Position numbers and translations under genes: made by a program
The notes under the pieces: model-generated
Databases searched by the model: none
The model's input: only the letters and a program-made list of their open reading frames with translations
What the model was told of the DNA's origin: nothing
Shown: positions 43,640 through 52,378 of the stretch, piece after piece
Layout of the letters: each line of letters starts with the position of its first letter
Position numbering within the stretch: the stretch's first letter is position 1
NCBI RefSeq assembly: GCF_005884405.1
Contig: NZ_VCAO01000004.1
Span: forward strand, 62,001 to 126,000
Source: Qipengyuania marisflavi
Lineage (GTDB): Bacteria; Pseudomonadota; Alphaproteobacteria; Sphingomonadales; Sphingomonadaceae
Direction: 5' to 3'
Length of the DNA stretch: 64,000 nt

Positions 43640-45427
43640 TTAAGCAGCCCGCACATGGCTGACGAATTCGTCGACATGGCGGCGCAGCGCGGCGGCCTGG
43701 CCTTCAAGATCATTGGCTGAACCCAGCACCTGGCTTGCCGCAGCCCCGGTGGCGAGCGAGGTTTCGCGCACCTGACCGATATTGCCGCTGACCTCGTCTG
43801 CGGCGCGGGCGGCCAGATCGATGCTGCGCGCCAGATCCTGACCCGCAACCGATTGCTGATCGACCGCCGAGGCAATCGAGATAGCCGTAGTTTCCAGCTG
43901 CTTGATCTGTTCGCCAATGGACCGCAGCGCATTAACGCTGGCGCCGGTTGAATCCTGCATGCCGCGGATCTGCTCGGCAACTTCTTCGGTTGCCCGGCTG
44001 GTCTGCGCGGCCAGTTCCTTCACTTCGGAAGCAACCACAGCAAAACCGCGACCTGCTTCGCCGCCACGTGCGGCCTCGATTGAGGCATTGAGGGCGAGGA
44101 GATTGGTGCGCTGGGCAATGGTTTGGATCAATTCGACAATCTGACCAACCTGATTTGCGGCAGTCGCCATATCCGAAATTGTGCCGTCGGCCCGGCCTGC
44201 GGCATCGGTGGCCGCACGGGCCAGCTCTGCCGAATGTGCGGCCTGACGGCTGATCTCGCCAATCGACATGGCAAATTCGTCCGAGGCAGCTGCAGCAGCG
44301 GTAACACCGCCCGATGCCTGTTCCATCGAAGTGGCGACCATTGCAGTCTGCCGCGTCCCCTGTTCGGCAGCCGAGGCCATCGAACTTGCGGTGCTTTGCA
44401 GCTGGCTTGAAGCGGCAGCGACACCGCCGACCACTTCACCCACGGTCGATTCAAATTTCTCGGCAAAGCGGATCAAGGTTTTGTCTTGTGCCGCCCGCAT
44501 ACCCTCGCGTTCATCAGCCATTTTCTCAAACTGCCACGCTTTGCGGCGGAAAACTTCGAGCGCGCGGGCGAGATCGCCGATCTCGTCGCTGCGGTCAGTC
44601 GCCGGAATGTGGAGATTCTTGTTGCCTCCCGCGAGTTGAGTGGCGGCGTCGGTCATCTGGCACAGCGTGCCCGAAACGTCGCGCGCGAGATAGCGCGAGC
44701 TGAGAAAAATCATCGTGATCCCCAGAAATGCGGACCCAAGAAAAGCGACAAACAACCACATGACTGAGCGGCGCGAATTTGCATCGGCAACCGCCCCGAT
44801 CTCTTCCATCTGGCCGCGCGTATCGCGCGCCAATTCGACGAATTCCTCACCATCAACATAAATGCTGTCGGCAAAAGCCTGCCACTCGGAGGCACTGCCG
44901 CGCGAACTGCTGGCCGCAGCAACCCGTGTACCAAGCGAAGCCAAATCCTTGTTTAGTAAATCAAGTTCGGGAAGCACCCCCGGAGCCACGTCGCGCGCTG
45001 CGCTTTCAACTTTACCCAATTCGCGGTCGGCGCTCTGGAAGGCATCATGCGCCGAGATCAGGTCATTCTTGTCGCCGGATATAGCATAGTGCTGCGTGTA
45101 CAGCCGCCCCTGGTCGATATAACCGACCACGCGTGCTGCCTCTACGGTTGCATTGGACAGCACCATGCGCTCAGCGCGCAGTTCCAGCGCGACATAGGCA
45201 CCGATCAGCGTTGCCAACAAGGTGATAACGACGGCGCTGATATTGGCCAGCGCGATCATGCGCAGCTTGCCGGAGACAGATTTCCCGGTGAACCAGCCGC
45301 CAACTCCGCTGCGCGGTTCCTCTTTGGCTATTTCGGCAAAGTCATAAGCGGCCGCTTGCGGCGCATCCGCAAGTTCTACTTCATGTTCGGCAACCACGCC
45401 GTTTACCATATCTTGCAGCGCGCTCAT
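43640..45427 (-). CDS. Methyl-accepting chemotaxis protein with periplasmic four-helix sensor
   Basis: A 595-residue MCP. TM1 lies at about 50-78 ([25 protein letters not shown]), a helical extracytoplasmic domain of about 140 residues follows ([29 protein letters not shown] and onward), TM2 is near 218-240 and a HAMP domain follows ([25 protein letters not shown]). The C-terminal signalling domain has the [21 protein letters not shown] tip. The ATG overlaps the GGDEF/EAL stop as ATGA. It shares the 660-bp repeat with the shorter MCP. Confidence 0.94.
   Translation of the reverse strand: MSALQDMVNGVVAEHEVELADAPQAAAYDFAEIAKEEPRSGVGGWFTGKSVSGKLRMIALANISAVVITLLATLIGAYVALELRAERMVLSNATVEAARVVGYIDQGRLYTQHYAISGDKNDLISAHDAFQSADRELGKVESAARDVAPGVLPELDLLNKDLASLGTRVAAASSSRGSASEWQAFADSIYVDGEEFVELARDTRGQMEEIGAVADANSRRSVMWLFVAFLGSAFLGITMIFLSSRYLARDVSGTLCQMTDAATQLAGGNKNLHIPATDRSDEIGDLARALEVFRRKAWQFEKMADEREGMRAAQDKTLIRFAEKFESTVGEVVGGVAAASSQLQSTASSMASAAEQGTRQTAMVATSMEQASGGVTAAAAASDEFAMSIGEISRQAAHSAELARAATDAAGRADGTISDMATAANQVGQIVELIQTIAQRTNLLALNASIEAARGGEAGRGFAVVASEVKELAAQTSRATEEVAEQIRGMQDSTGASVNALRSIGEQIKQLETTAISIASAVDQQSVAGQDLARSIDLAARAADEVSGNIGQVRETSLATGAAASQVLGSANDLEGQAAALRRHVDEFVSHVRAA
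43681..44340. repeat. Long direct repeat, copy B (MCP signalling domain)
   Basis: Partner of the 42286-42945 copy. Near-identity restricted to this block, with divergent flanks, suggests recent duplication or ongoing gene conversion between the adjacent MCP genes. Confidence 0.9.
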
Positions 45428-47043
45428 GCGACCCTCGAACTTTCAGGTGTTGTCGTTGGCGTCTCGTCTGAAACGGCCATTGTATCGGTTGGAATATCAA
45501 TGCGTTTGCCCAGGTGCTGGGGGATCTCTTCCGCAGGCAGTGCCTTGAAATAGAGCCAGCCCTGGATCTGGTCGCAGCCAGCGGCGCGGACCATATCAGC
45601 CTGCGCCTGAGTCTCGACACCTTCGGCAGTGACGGCCATTTTCATGGCACGGGCCACAGTGATGCTGGACAGCATTACGGCGCGGCTGCCGTCATCTTCA
45701 CCGGCCTGAACCACCAGGCTGCGGTCAAGCTTGAGCTTTTCAAAGCGGAACTGGCGAAGGAAACCGATCGAGGCATAGCCGGTGCCAAAGTCATCGAGCG
45801 CGATCTTGACCCCGAAGCCGCGCAGCACGGCCAGACTGCGCTCGGCAACCACCGGGTCTAGCACCAGACAAGTTTCGGTGACTTCCAGCTCAAGCCGTTC
45901 GGGATCGAAGCCTGTTTCCTCAAGGATATGACCAAGCTGGATTGGAAATTCCGGATTGCGCAGCTGCGCCGCCGACAAGTTCACCGACAGCGTAATGTCG
46001 TCCCATTCCAGCGCATCGCAGCACGCCTGCCGCAGCACCCACAGACCGATGGCGTTGATGAAGCCGCTTTCTTCGGCGACAGGGATGAAGATGTTCGGGC
46101 CGACATTTTTGCCGTCGGGCCGCTCCCAGCGCAGCAGGCATTCAACAGCAACCACGCGGCGTGTATTGCTGTCCACCAATGGCTGGTAGTGCAGGCAAAA
46201 TTCCTGATTGGCGAGTGCGAAGCGAAGCTCGTCGTCCATTTCCTTGAGCTGTTCGCGGCTCTGGTCGAACGCGGTGCTGAACCAGGTGCAGCGCATCTTG
46301 CCGCCGCGTTTGGACACATACATCGAAACGTCGGCCTGACGCAGCAACTCGGAGGAGGTTGATCCGTCTGACGGATTGCGGCGGGCCAGACCTATGCTGG
46401 CCCCCAGAGTCAGGCGGCGGTCTTCGACCTTGACCGGCTTTGCCAGCCGTTCAATCACGCGGCGGCAAGCGCCTTCGAGTAGCGTGCCGGCCAATTGCCC
46501 AGCCATCAAGATGGCATATTCATCGCCGCCAAGCCGGTAAACCGTGCCTTCCTCGCCAGAAATTTGGGTCAGGATGTGGCCGCATTCCTTCAAAGCTGCA
46601 TCGCCAACGAAATGGCCATAATGGTCATTGACCAGCTTGAAGCCATCAAGGTCGATCAGGGCGAGTGCAATTTCGTGACCGGATTGAATTTCGCGTTTGA
46701 TGTCGCTGTGCAAGGCGCGGCGATTGGGCAACAGGGTCAGGCTGTCGCTGCGGCTGAGTTTTTCCAGTTTGCGAATGTGCCTGACGGCCATAAATGTCAG
46801 CACGGCCACCGTCACTGCGAAAACGCCGGATCCGGCGATGATGATATCCGGCGCTGATGCAAAACCAAAGCTTGGGATGATGACCGCCAGCATCGTAGTG
46901 ACAAGGAAAATCATGCCCAGGACCAATACCGGTCCGAGCACCATCATCTTCGTTTTTCTGCCACCCTTATCTGGATTGAAACTCACGGTTTCCCCCATGA
47001 TGCGCCCATTACTTTGTCTCTTGCGATCGGGATTAGGTATCAT
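45424..47043 (-). CDS. GGDEF-EAL protein (c-di-GMP turnover) in the chemotaxis operon
   Basis: A 539-residue membrane protein with two N-terminal TM segments (about 35-60 and 70-85), a GGDEF domain with intact GGDEY at 172-176 and an EAL-type domain. In the latter the EAL signature reads ECL (301-303); [14 protein letters not shown] and AEGVET are retained, and the usual KIDR reads KLDR. Diguanylate cyclase activity is plausible; phosphodiesterase competence is uncertain. No REC or PAS domain is present. Its TGA overlaps the MCP ATG as ATGA, which ties it to chemosensory signalling. An ATG 15 codons in is an alternative start; neither has a good ribosome site. Confidence 0.92.
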   Translation of the reverse strand: MIPNPDRKRQSNGRIMGETVSFNPDKGGRKTKMMVLGPVLVLGMIFLVTTMLAVIIPSFGFASAPDIIIAGSGVFAVTVAVLTFMAVRHIRKLEKLSRSDSLTLLPNRRALHSDIKREIQSGHEIALALIDLDGFKLVNDHYGHFVGDAALKECGHILTQISGEEGTVYRLGGDEYAILMAGQLAGTLLEGACRRVIERLAKPVKVEDRRLTLGASIGLARRNPSDGSTSSELLRQADVSMYVSKRGGKMRCTWFSTAFDQSREQLKEMDDELRFALANQEFCLHYQPLVDSNTRRVVAVECLLRWERPDGKNVGPNIFIPVAEESGFINAIGLWVLRQACCDALEWDDITLSVNLSAAQLRNPEFPIQLGHILEETGFDPERLELEVTETCLVLDPVVAERSLAVLRGFGVKIALDDFGTGYASIGFLRQFRFEKLKLDRSLVVQAGEDDGSRAVMLSSITVARAMKMAVTAEGVETQAQADMVRAAGCDQIQGWLYFKALPAEEIPQHLGKRIDIPTDTMAVSDETPTTTPESSRVA

Positions 47044-47113
47044 TCGCTAAGGAAGCGTAAACTTGTGGTTTACCTTGTTTCGAAAAGGCTTTTGCACGGT
47101 GGCTAGCGCTGGA

Positions 47114-47974
47114 TCAGGCGGTCGCCCGGCACAGCGCTTCACTCACTGACGGAACGGTTTTCTTCAGTTGATAAAGCGCTGAGCCAAGGTCGGCCGGTTC
47201 GAACCGATCGGTCTGGCCGACGACAGTCTCGCCAGCGCCCAGCATCAGCCAGCCGTCCGCGGCCGTAGCCCCTGCCAGCCGCTCGAAAGCGGCACGGCGG
47301 ACCTGAGGATCGAAATACAGCAGGACATTGCGGCATAGCACCAGATCGAAACGTCCCGGTGAGGGCGGGTAATCGAGAATGTTTTGCTGCTGGAACCGGG
47401 TCATCGCCCGGATCCGGTCGCTTGCCTGCCAACCCTGCGGCGTCTCGTTGAAGAAGTTGAGCATCTGGGCGACGCTGATGCCGCGCTGGATTTCAAATTG
47501 CGAATAAGCGCCCGAACGGGCCTGCGCGATGGCCTTGTTCGACACATCAGTGCCCAGGATGTCGATATCCCAACCCTGCCAGCGCCCCGGCTGTTCAGCG
47601 AACACCATCGCCAGGCTCAGGACTTCCTGCCCGGTCGAACAGCCCGCCGACCAGATCGAAATCTTTTTGGTCGCGGCGCGTTTCTTCGCCAAATCGCCCA
47701 GCACCTGATTGGCCAGTGTCGAAAAATAAGCGTGGTCGCGGAAAAAATAGGTTTCGTTGTTCAGCAGCGCTTCGACGACCTTGGTCGCCAGCTGATGTTC
47801 GCCGGGCCGTTCCAGCATACAGGCCAGCTGGTCGACATTGTGCAGATCAAGCTCGCGGAACAGGCCTGACAGCGCAGTGGAAACGCGCCAGCGGCGGTTT
47901 TCGGTCAGCTGCTGCCCGGTTCGGGCCGCCAGCAAATCGGCAATGATGCGGTGGGATGCGTCGTCTAGCGCCAT
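47114..47974 (-). CDS. cheR: Chemotaxis protein methyltransferase CheR
   Basis: A 286-residue MCP glutamyl methyltransferase. The ATG at 47972-47974 (MALDDASHRIIADLL) is used; it overlaps the cheB stop by 10 bp. Marks are NNETYFFRDHAYFSTL near 75-90, the SAM-binding SIWSAGCSTGQEVLSLA near 106-122, and FDLVLCRNVLLYFDP near 208-222. It methylates conserved glutamates on MCPs, opposed by CheB. Length and motifs are normal. Confidence 0.95.
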   Translation of the reverse strand: MALDDASHRIIADLLAARTGQQLTENRRWRVSTALSGLFRELDLHNVDQLACMLERPGEHQLATKVVEALLNNETYFFRDHAYFSTLANQVLGDLAKKRAATKKISIWSAGCSTGQEVLSLAMVFAEQPGRWQGWDIDILGTDVSNKAIAQARSGAYSQFEIQRGISVAQMLNFFNETPQGWQASDRIRAMTRFQQQNILDYPPSPGRFDLVLCRNVLLYFDPQVRRAAFERLAGATAADGWLMLGAGETVVGQTDRFEPADLGSALYQLKKTVPSVSEALCRATA

Positions 47975-49071
47975 GCGTCTGCTCCCACCATCGTCAGCAG
48001 TTTTTCTGCCAGACCTTCTGGTGGTAGCACAGCGGCGGCGACACCGTTTTCGGCGACGGCGCGGGGCATGCCCCACACCGCGCTGGTGGCGGCATCTTGC
48101 GCTAGAATGGTCCCGCCAGCATTGGCGATGGCCTGCGCGCCATCGGTGCCGTCACGGCCCATGCCGGACAACAGCACGCCGGTAACATGGCCGTCATAGA
48201 CTTCTGCCAATGTCTCGAACATCGGATCGACCGAAGGCGTGCAGCCGCTCTTGGCCGGATGATAGGCAAGCCCGGTAACGAACCGGCCTGCAGATTTGCG
48301 CACGATCATGTGGCCGTGGCCAGGCGCGATAACGATGCTGCCCTTGGTGATTTCCACGCCTTCATCGGCCAGCACTGCCTTGCGACCAGCGGCCATTTCC
48401 ATCTGCTTGGCAAACACTGAAATGAAGCTGGCCGGCAGATGCTGCGTGATCAGGATCGGCAGATCGAAATTGGCGGGAATTTTGCGCAGGAACAGGTTCA
48501 GCGCGTGAATGCCGCCGGTTGAGGCACCGATAGCGATGACCTGCGGGCGCTTGCCGATACGGGCCTTGCGCGGGGAGGGCGCGGCGGCGGCAGTGTTTGC
48601 CTCCGCTTCTTTCTCGGCAACGCCGGAGCCAAGCGCGCGGATCTTGCCGAGCAGCGAATCGCGATAATCATCGTTGAAACCGCCCGGGCGCGGCTTGAGC
48701 ATGGTGTCGGCGGCGCCCATCGACAGTGCGGTGAGCGTGTGCTCGGCACCTTCGGCGGTCAGCGAGGACACGACCAGCACTTGGGCACCGCCCGAGGTCT
48801 CAAGCATCTTGGGCAGCGCTTCGAGGCCGCCCATACCGGGCATTTCCAGATCGAGGAGGATCACATCGACCTCGGTCGAACGCAATTCCATCAGCGCCCG
48901 CTCGGCAGTACCGGCGGTGGCGACGATTTCCATGTCGCCTTCACGCTGGATCATGCGCGAAAACACCGTTCGCACAGTCAGAGAATCGTCGACGATCATC
49001 ACCTTTACGACACCGGGATTTGTCCCGCCGCCCGGCGCAATGATCCTGTCTTTTCGAAGCAAGGCACTCAT
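47965..49071 (-). CDS. cheB: Chemotaxis response regulator protein-glutamate methylesterase CheB
   Basis: A 368-residue two-domain protein. The receiver has MIVDDSLTVRTVF and ILLDLEMPGMGG with the phospho-acceptor Asp near 74. The esterase catalytic triad is visible as IGASTGG (Ser about 184), ITQHLPASF (His about 211) and GMGRDGTDG (Asp about 307). It demethylates/deamidates MCP glutamates. The start at 49069-49071 is used; a longer version would begin 9 codons earlier. It ends 10 bp inside cheR and begins 11 bp after cheY. Confidence 0.95.
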   Translation of the reverse strand: MSALLRKDRIIAPGGGTNPGVVKVMIVDDSLTVRTVFSRMIQREGDMEIVATAGTAERALMELRSTEVDVILLDLEMPGMGGLEALPKMLETSGGAQVLVVSSLTAEGAEHTLTALSMGAADTMLKPRPGGFNDDYRDSLLGKIRALGSGVAEKEAEANTAAAAPSPRKARIGKRPQVIAIGASTGGIHALNLFLRKIPANFDLPILITQHLPASFISVFAKQMEMAAGRKAVLADEGVEITKGSIVIAPGHGHMIVRKSAGRFVTGLAYHPAKSGCTPSVDPMFETLAEVYDGHVTGVLLSGMGRDGTDGAQAIANAGGTILAQDAATSAVWGMPRAVAENGVAAAVLPPEGLAEKLLTMVGADAWR

Positions 49072-49081
49072 CTGGCGGCCC

Positions 49082-49447
49082 TCAGGCCATGCCAACAAGC
49101 TGGAGCTTGATCTGCAGCGTCTCGTGATCGAATGGCTTCATGACATATTCGTCCGCACCGGCGCTGATCGCCTCGCGGATATGCGCAACATCGTTTTCGG
49201 TGGTGCAGAACACCACCTTGGGCTTGCCGCCGCCATCGCGCTGGCGCAGCTGGGTGATGAATTCGATGCCCGTCATAACCGGCATATTCCAGTCCAGCAG
49301 AACCACATCAGGCATATTTTCAGCACAGCGGTTCAGGCCTTCCTGGCCATTTTCGGCTTCCTCGACAGCAAACCCCAGAGTCTCCAGGATATGCCTGGAA
49401 ACTTTACGGATTACGCGCGAATCATCGACGATCAGGCAGGTTTTCAT
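49082..49447 (-). CDS. CheY-like response regulator
   Basis: A 121-residue stand-alone receiver. Phospho-acceptor D52 lies in LLDWNMPVM, acidic residues D8-D9 in LIVDDSRV, Thr in VVFCTTEND and Lys 104 in YVMKPFD. Start at 49445-49447. It is between cheW and cheB in the che array. It may be the output regulator or a phosphate sink; no flagellar motor gene is nearby to indicate which. Confidence 0.94.
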   Translation of the reverse strand: MKTCLIVDDSRVIRKVSRHILETLGFAVEEAENGQEGLNRCAENMPDVVLLDWNMPVMTGIEFITQLRQRDGGGKPKVVFCTTENDVAHIREAISAGADEYVMKPFDHETLQIKLQLVGMA

Positions 49448-49504
49448 GTGATGTGACCTCATTGAGTAAGCATCGGTGTCTAACCGAAAGCAGTAACTAT
49501 TCGC

Positions 49505-49939
49505 TTAAGCCGCGATTGCGACAGGACCGGCAACCAGCGCGGCGATATCGATCAGCAGCGCGGGGCCGCCATCGGTTTCGACCATGCCGGTTGATGCACG
49601 TTGCCATTCCGGGCCAAACCCGCCCGGAACAGCGATGGGCTCGCTGCGCGCCTCGCCCACGTCATAGGCAGCCTCGACCAGCAGGGCATAAAGGTGGCCA
49701 TCCACCTCGACCACCGCTGCGCGCTCGCCCTTGCCGCGTCCGGCGCTCTGCAGCCCCAGCGCCAGCGAGCAGTCGAGGACTGTCAGCGCCTGGCTGCGCA
49801 GGGCTGTTAGCCCGCAGATAAAGTCGGGGGTGGCAGGGATCGGTGTGATCTCGTCAATCTCGATTACCGACTGGACCCGCACGGCAGGGATCGCCGCACG
49901 GCGTCCGGCGATCAGACACATCAGCAGAAGTTCGTTCAT
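49505..49939 (-). CDS. cheW: CheW-like coupling protein
   Basis: A 144-residue protein consisting of a single CheW domain: LMCLIAGRRAAIPAVRVQSVIEIDEITPIPATPDFICGLTALRSQALTVLDC near 6-57, then VVEVDGHLYALLVEAAYDVGEA. It bridges MCPs and CheA. Its ATG overlaps the CheA stop (ATGA), so translation is coupled. It is shorter than typical CheW proteins and slightly divergent. Confidence 0.88.
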   Translation of the reverse strand: MNELLLMCLIAGRRAAIPAVRVQSVIEIDEITPIPATPDFICGLTALRSQALTVLDCSLALGLQSAGRGKGERAAVVEVDGHLYALLVEAAYDVGEARSEPIAVPGGFGPEWQRASTGMVETDGGPALLIDIAALVAGPVAIAA

Positions 49940-52329
49940 GCCACACCTCCGCGGCGGACTTGCTTGAGCGCGGCGAGCAGGCCGTCGCGGTCGTAGCGAT
50001 AAATACTGTCCTGACCGTCTTCGTCAGGTTCGGAACGCAGGCGGATGACGCTGCGAGCCACGGCCGGCGTATTGGCGGCGGCCTCTTCTGCCAGCATGAT
50101 GGCAACGTCTGCTTCTTCAGCATCATCGTGTGTCACGCGGTATCCGGCGGCTTCGACCAGCGGTTCAAGAATGGTCCGCGCCCAATCGCTGTCGGCCGGG
50201 ATGCGGCAGCTCAGCGGATGGCTTTCGCGGCGCGGTGCGCGGTGCAGGGCGAACAGGCCATGTCCGTCGATCACCGGCACCGGATGGCCATCGACCAGCG
50301 TCACGCCTTCGATTGTCGGATCGCCCGAAACGGGAACGATTTCGCCCGCCATTTCGGTTGCATCCAGCACTTCGCGAACAGCATAGACCAGTTCGCATTC
50401 GCCATCGGACAGGCGCAGCAAGCGGCAGCGTTCGTCAGGCAGCGCCCCGCGATCCTGACCGACCAGCGCAAAGATGCTGCCATCAATGACCGCCTGCGCA
50501 CGCGCGCCTTCGATATCAATTGCCATCCGGTCGATGGTGTCGATGCGGCGGACCAGTTCGAGCCGGACCGCACGGCGGCGCCCGTCGAGGCCGGTGAACA
50601 GCATGATCGGCACACTGCGCGCCGTTTCTTCCTGTGCGACCTCTTCAACTGCATTGGCCTTGCCGCGCGTTTCGCTGACCAGCTGGCGCATGGCGGCGAT
50701 GCTGGGCAGGTCGAGCAGCATCATGGGCCGCCCGTCGTCCAGCAGAGTGGTGCCGGCATAAAGTTTGGTATCCATGATCGCCGGGGCAATCGGCTTCACC
50801 ACCACGTCTTCGTGATCGTAAACCCGGTCCACGGCCAGCGCGAACACGTCATCGGTAGCGAGCCGGACCAGAACCAATGTCTGCGCGGTCCAGTCGAATG
50901 TATTGTCGGTTTCCTCGCCAAGGATTTCGCCCAGCGACAGGCACGGTACGCGCTTGCCACGGAACGTGACCAGGCGGCGATCACCGGCCTGTGCGAAATC
51001 GACATGGCTGGAACTGCCAAACACGATTTCTTCGACATAGCTGCGCGGGATTGCATACCGTTGTCCGCCAGCACCCACCGTCAAAGCGGCAATGATGCTG
51101 AGCGTGAGCGGCAGCTGCAGATAGAAGCTGGTGCCATCGCCCGGCTTGCTGGAAACGTCTATTGAACCGCCGACCTTTTCGATATTGGCGCGGACCACAT
51201 CCATGCCGACACCGCGTCCCGAAACCGAGCTGACAGCTTCGGCAGTCGACAGGCCGGGCTCGAAGATCAGCGCCTGTTTCTGGCGGTCGGACATGCGGTC
51301 GATCTCGGCCTGGGTGTACAGGCCCACGGCCACTGCCTTGGCGGTCAGCTTGCCAATATTGATGCCGCCGCCGTCATCGGTGATGACCAGACTGATCTGG
51401 TTGCCCGATTGGCGTGCAGCGAATTTCAGCAGGCCGATCTCGCGCTTGCCGTCGCGCAGGCGGTCGGCGGGTGTCTCAATGCCGTGATCGATGGCATTAC
51501 GTATGATGTGGGTCAGCGGATCGCGGACCATTTCAATCATTTCGCGGTCAAGCTCAACCTCGCCGCCCTCGAAATCGACCATCACCTGCTTGCCAAGCTC
51601 GTTGGACAAATCGCGGACCAGCCGGGGCAGAGAGGTAAACAGATGTTCAAGCCGCTGCATCCGCATCCGGGTGATCGCGGTGCGCACATCGGCCAGAATG
51701 GCAGAAAGGCGTTCAAAGGGGCCGTCGATAGTCGGCTGTTCGCCCGCTTCGCGCAGGCGGCGGGCCAGATCATTGCGCGCCAACACCATGTCGGACACGC
51801 CCTTCATAACCTCGTCGAGCAGTTCGACAGGCAGGCGGATCGAACGTTGGATCCCGCCGCCGCTACGGGCGGCCTTGGGTGCGGCGTCTTCGCCCTCTGG
51901 TGTTTCTGACGTCTGCGGTTTCACTTCGATGGGTATTGCGGCACATTCGGCATCGCTATCAGCGTCGGCCTGCACAGCGGCGATCAGATCATCGTCTCCG
52001 CCTTCGCCCAGATCTTCGCCAGCTTCGATGGCATCGGTCATGTCACTGATGCGGTCGATAATGGCCAGCACTGCGGTTACCAGCGCCTTGTCAGGTTCAC
52101 GGCGACCGGCGCGGCATTCGGCCAGCGCATCTTCGGCGGCATGGCTGAGTTTCTCCAGCCGCGGGAAGTCGAAGAAGCCGCAATTGCCTTTGACAGTGTG
52201 CACAAAGCGGAAAATCGTATCGATCCGCGCACGGTCCGAGGGATCGGCTTCCCACGCGACAAGTTCGCTGCCGCTTGCTTCCAGCATTTCACGGGTTTCG
52301 GCGACGAAATCCGCCAGCAGGTCATCCAT
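49936..52329 (-). CDS. cheA: Chemotaxis histidine kinase CheA with tandem CheW domains and degenerate receiver-like tail
   Basis: A 797-residue kinase. The Hpt domain contains the phospho-His motif HTVKGNCGFF, H44. A linker with acidic and Pro/Glu stretches (about 105-158) has no obvious CheY-binding P2 domain. Dimerisation is about 160-240, then the ATPase: N box HIIRNAIDHGIE 274-285, G1 DDGGG 318-322, G2 GRGVGMDVV 371-379. A first CheW domain spans about 412-550, a second CheW-like domain about 572-695, and a receiver-like tail about 705-793 (ILEPLVEAAGYRVTHDDAEEADVAIML) lacks a recognisable phospho-acceptor Asp. It heads the leftward chemosensory operon. Confidence 0.93.
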   Translation of the reverse strand: MDDLLADFVAETREMLEASGSELVAWEADPSDRARIDTIFRFVHTVKGNCGFFDFPRLEKLSHAAEDALAECRAGRREPDKALVTAVLAIIDRISDMTDAIEAGEDLGEGGDDDLIAAVQADADSDAECAAIPIEVKPQTSETPEGEDAAPKAARSGGGIQRSIRLPVELLDEVMKGVSDMVLARNDLARRLREAGEQPTIDGPFERLSAILADVRTAITRMRMQRLEHLFTSLPRLVRDLSNELGKQVMVDFEGGEVELDREMIEMVRDPLTHIIRNAIDHGIETPADRLRDGKREIGLLKFAARQSGNQISLVITDDGGGINIGKLTAKAVAVGLYTQAEIDRMSDRQKQALIFEPGLSTAEAVSSVSGRGVGMDVVRANIEKVGGSIDVSSKPGDGTSFYLQLPLTLSIIAALTVGAGGQRYAIPRSYVEEIVFGSSSHVDFAQAGDRRLVTFRGKRVPCLSLGEILGEETDNTFDWTAQTLVLVRLATDDVFALAVDRVYDHEDVVVKPIAPAIMDTKLYAGTTLLDDGRPMMLLDLPSIAAMRQLVSETRGKANAVEEVAQEETARSVPIMLFTGLDGRRRAVRLELVRRIDTIDRMAIDIEGARAQAVIDGSIFALVGQDRGALPDERCRLLRLSDGECELVYAVREVLDATEMAGEIVPVSGDPTIEGVTLVDGHPVPVIDGHGLFALHRAPRRESHPLSCRIPADSDWARTILEPLVEAAGYRVTHDDAEEADVAIMLAEEAAANTPAVARSVIRLRSEPDEDGQDSIYRYDRDGLLAALKQVRRGGVA

Positions 52330-52378
52330 GGTATTTGTGTCCCTGATACGTTCGGGACAGAGCTATGGCGCAGGATGG

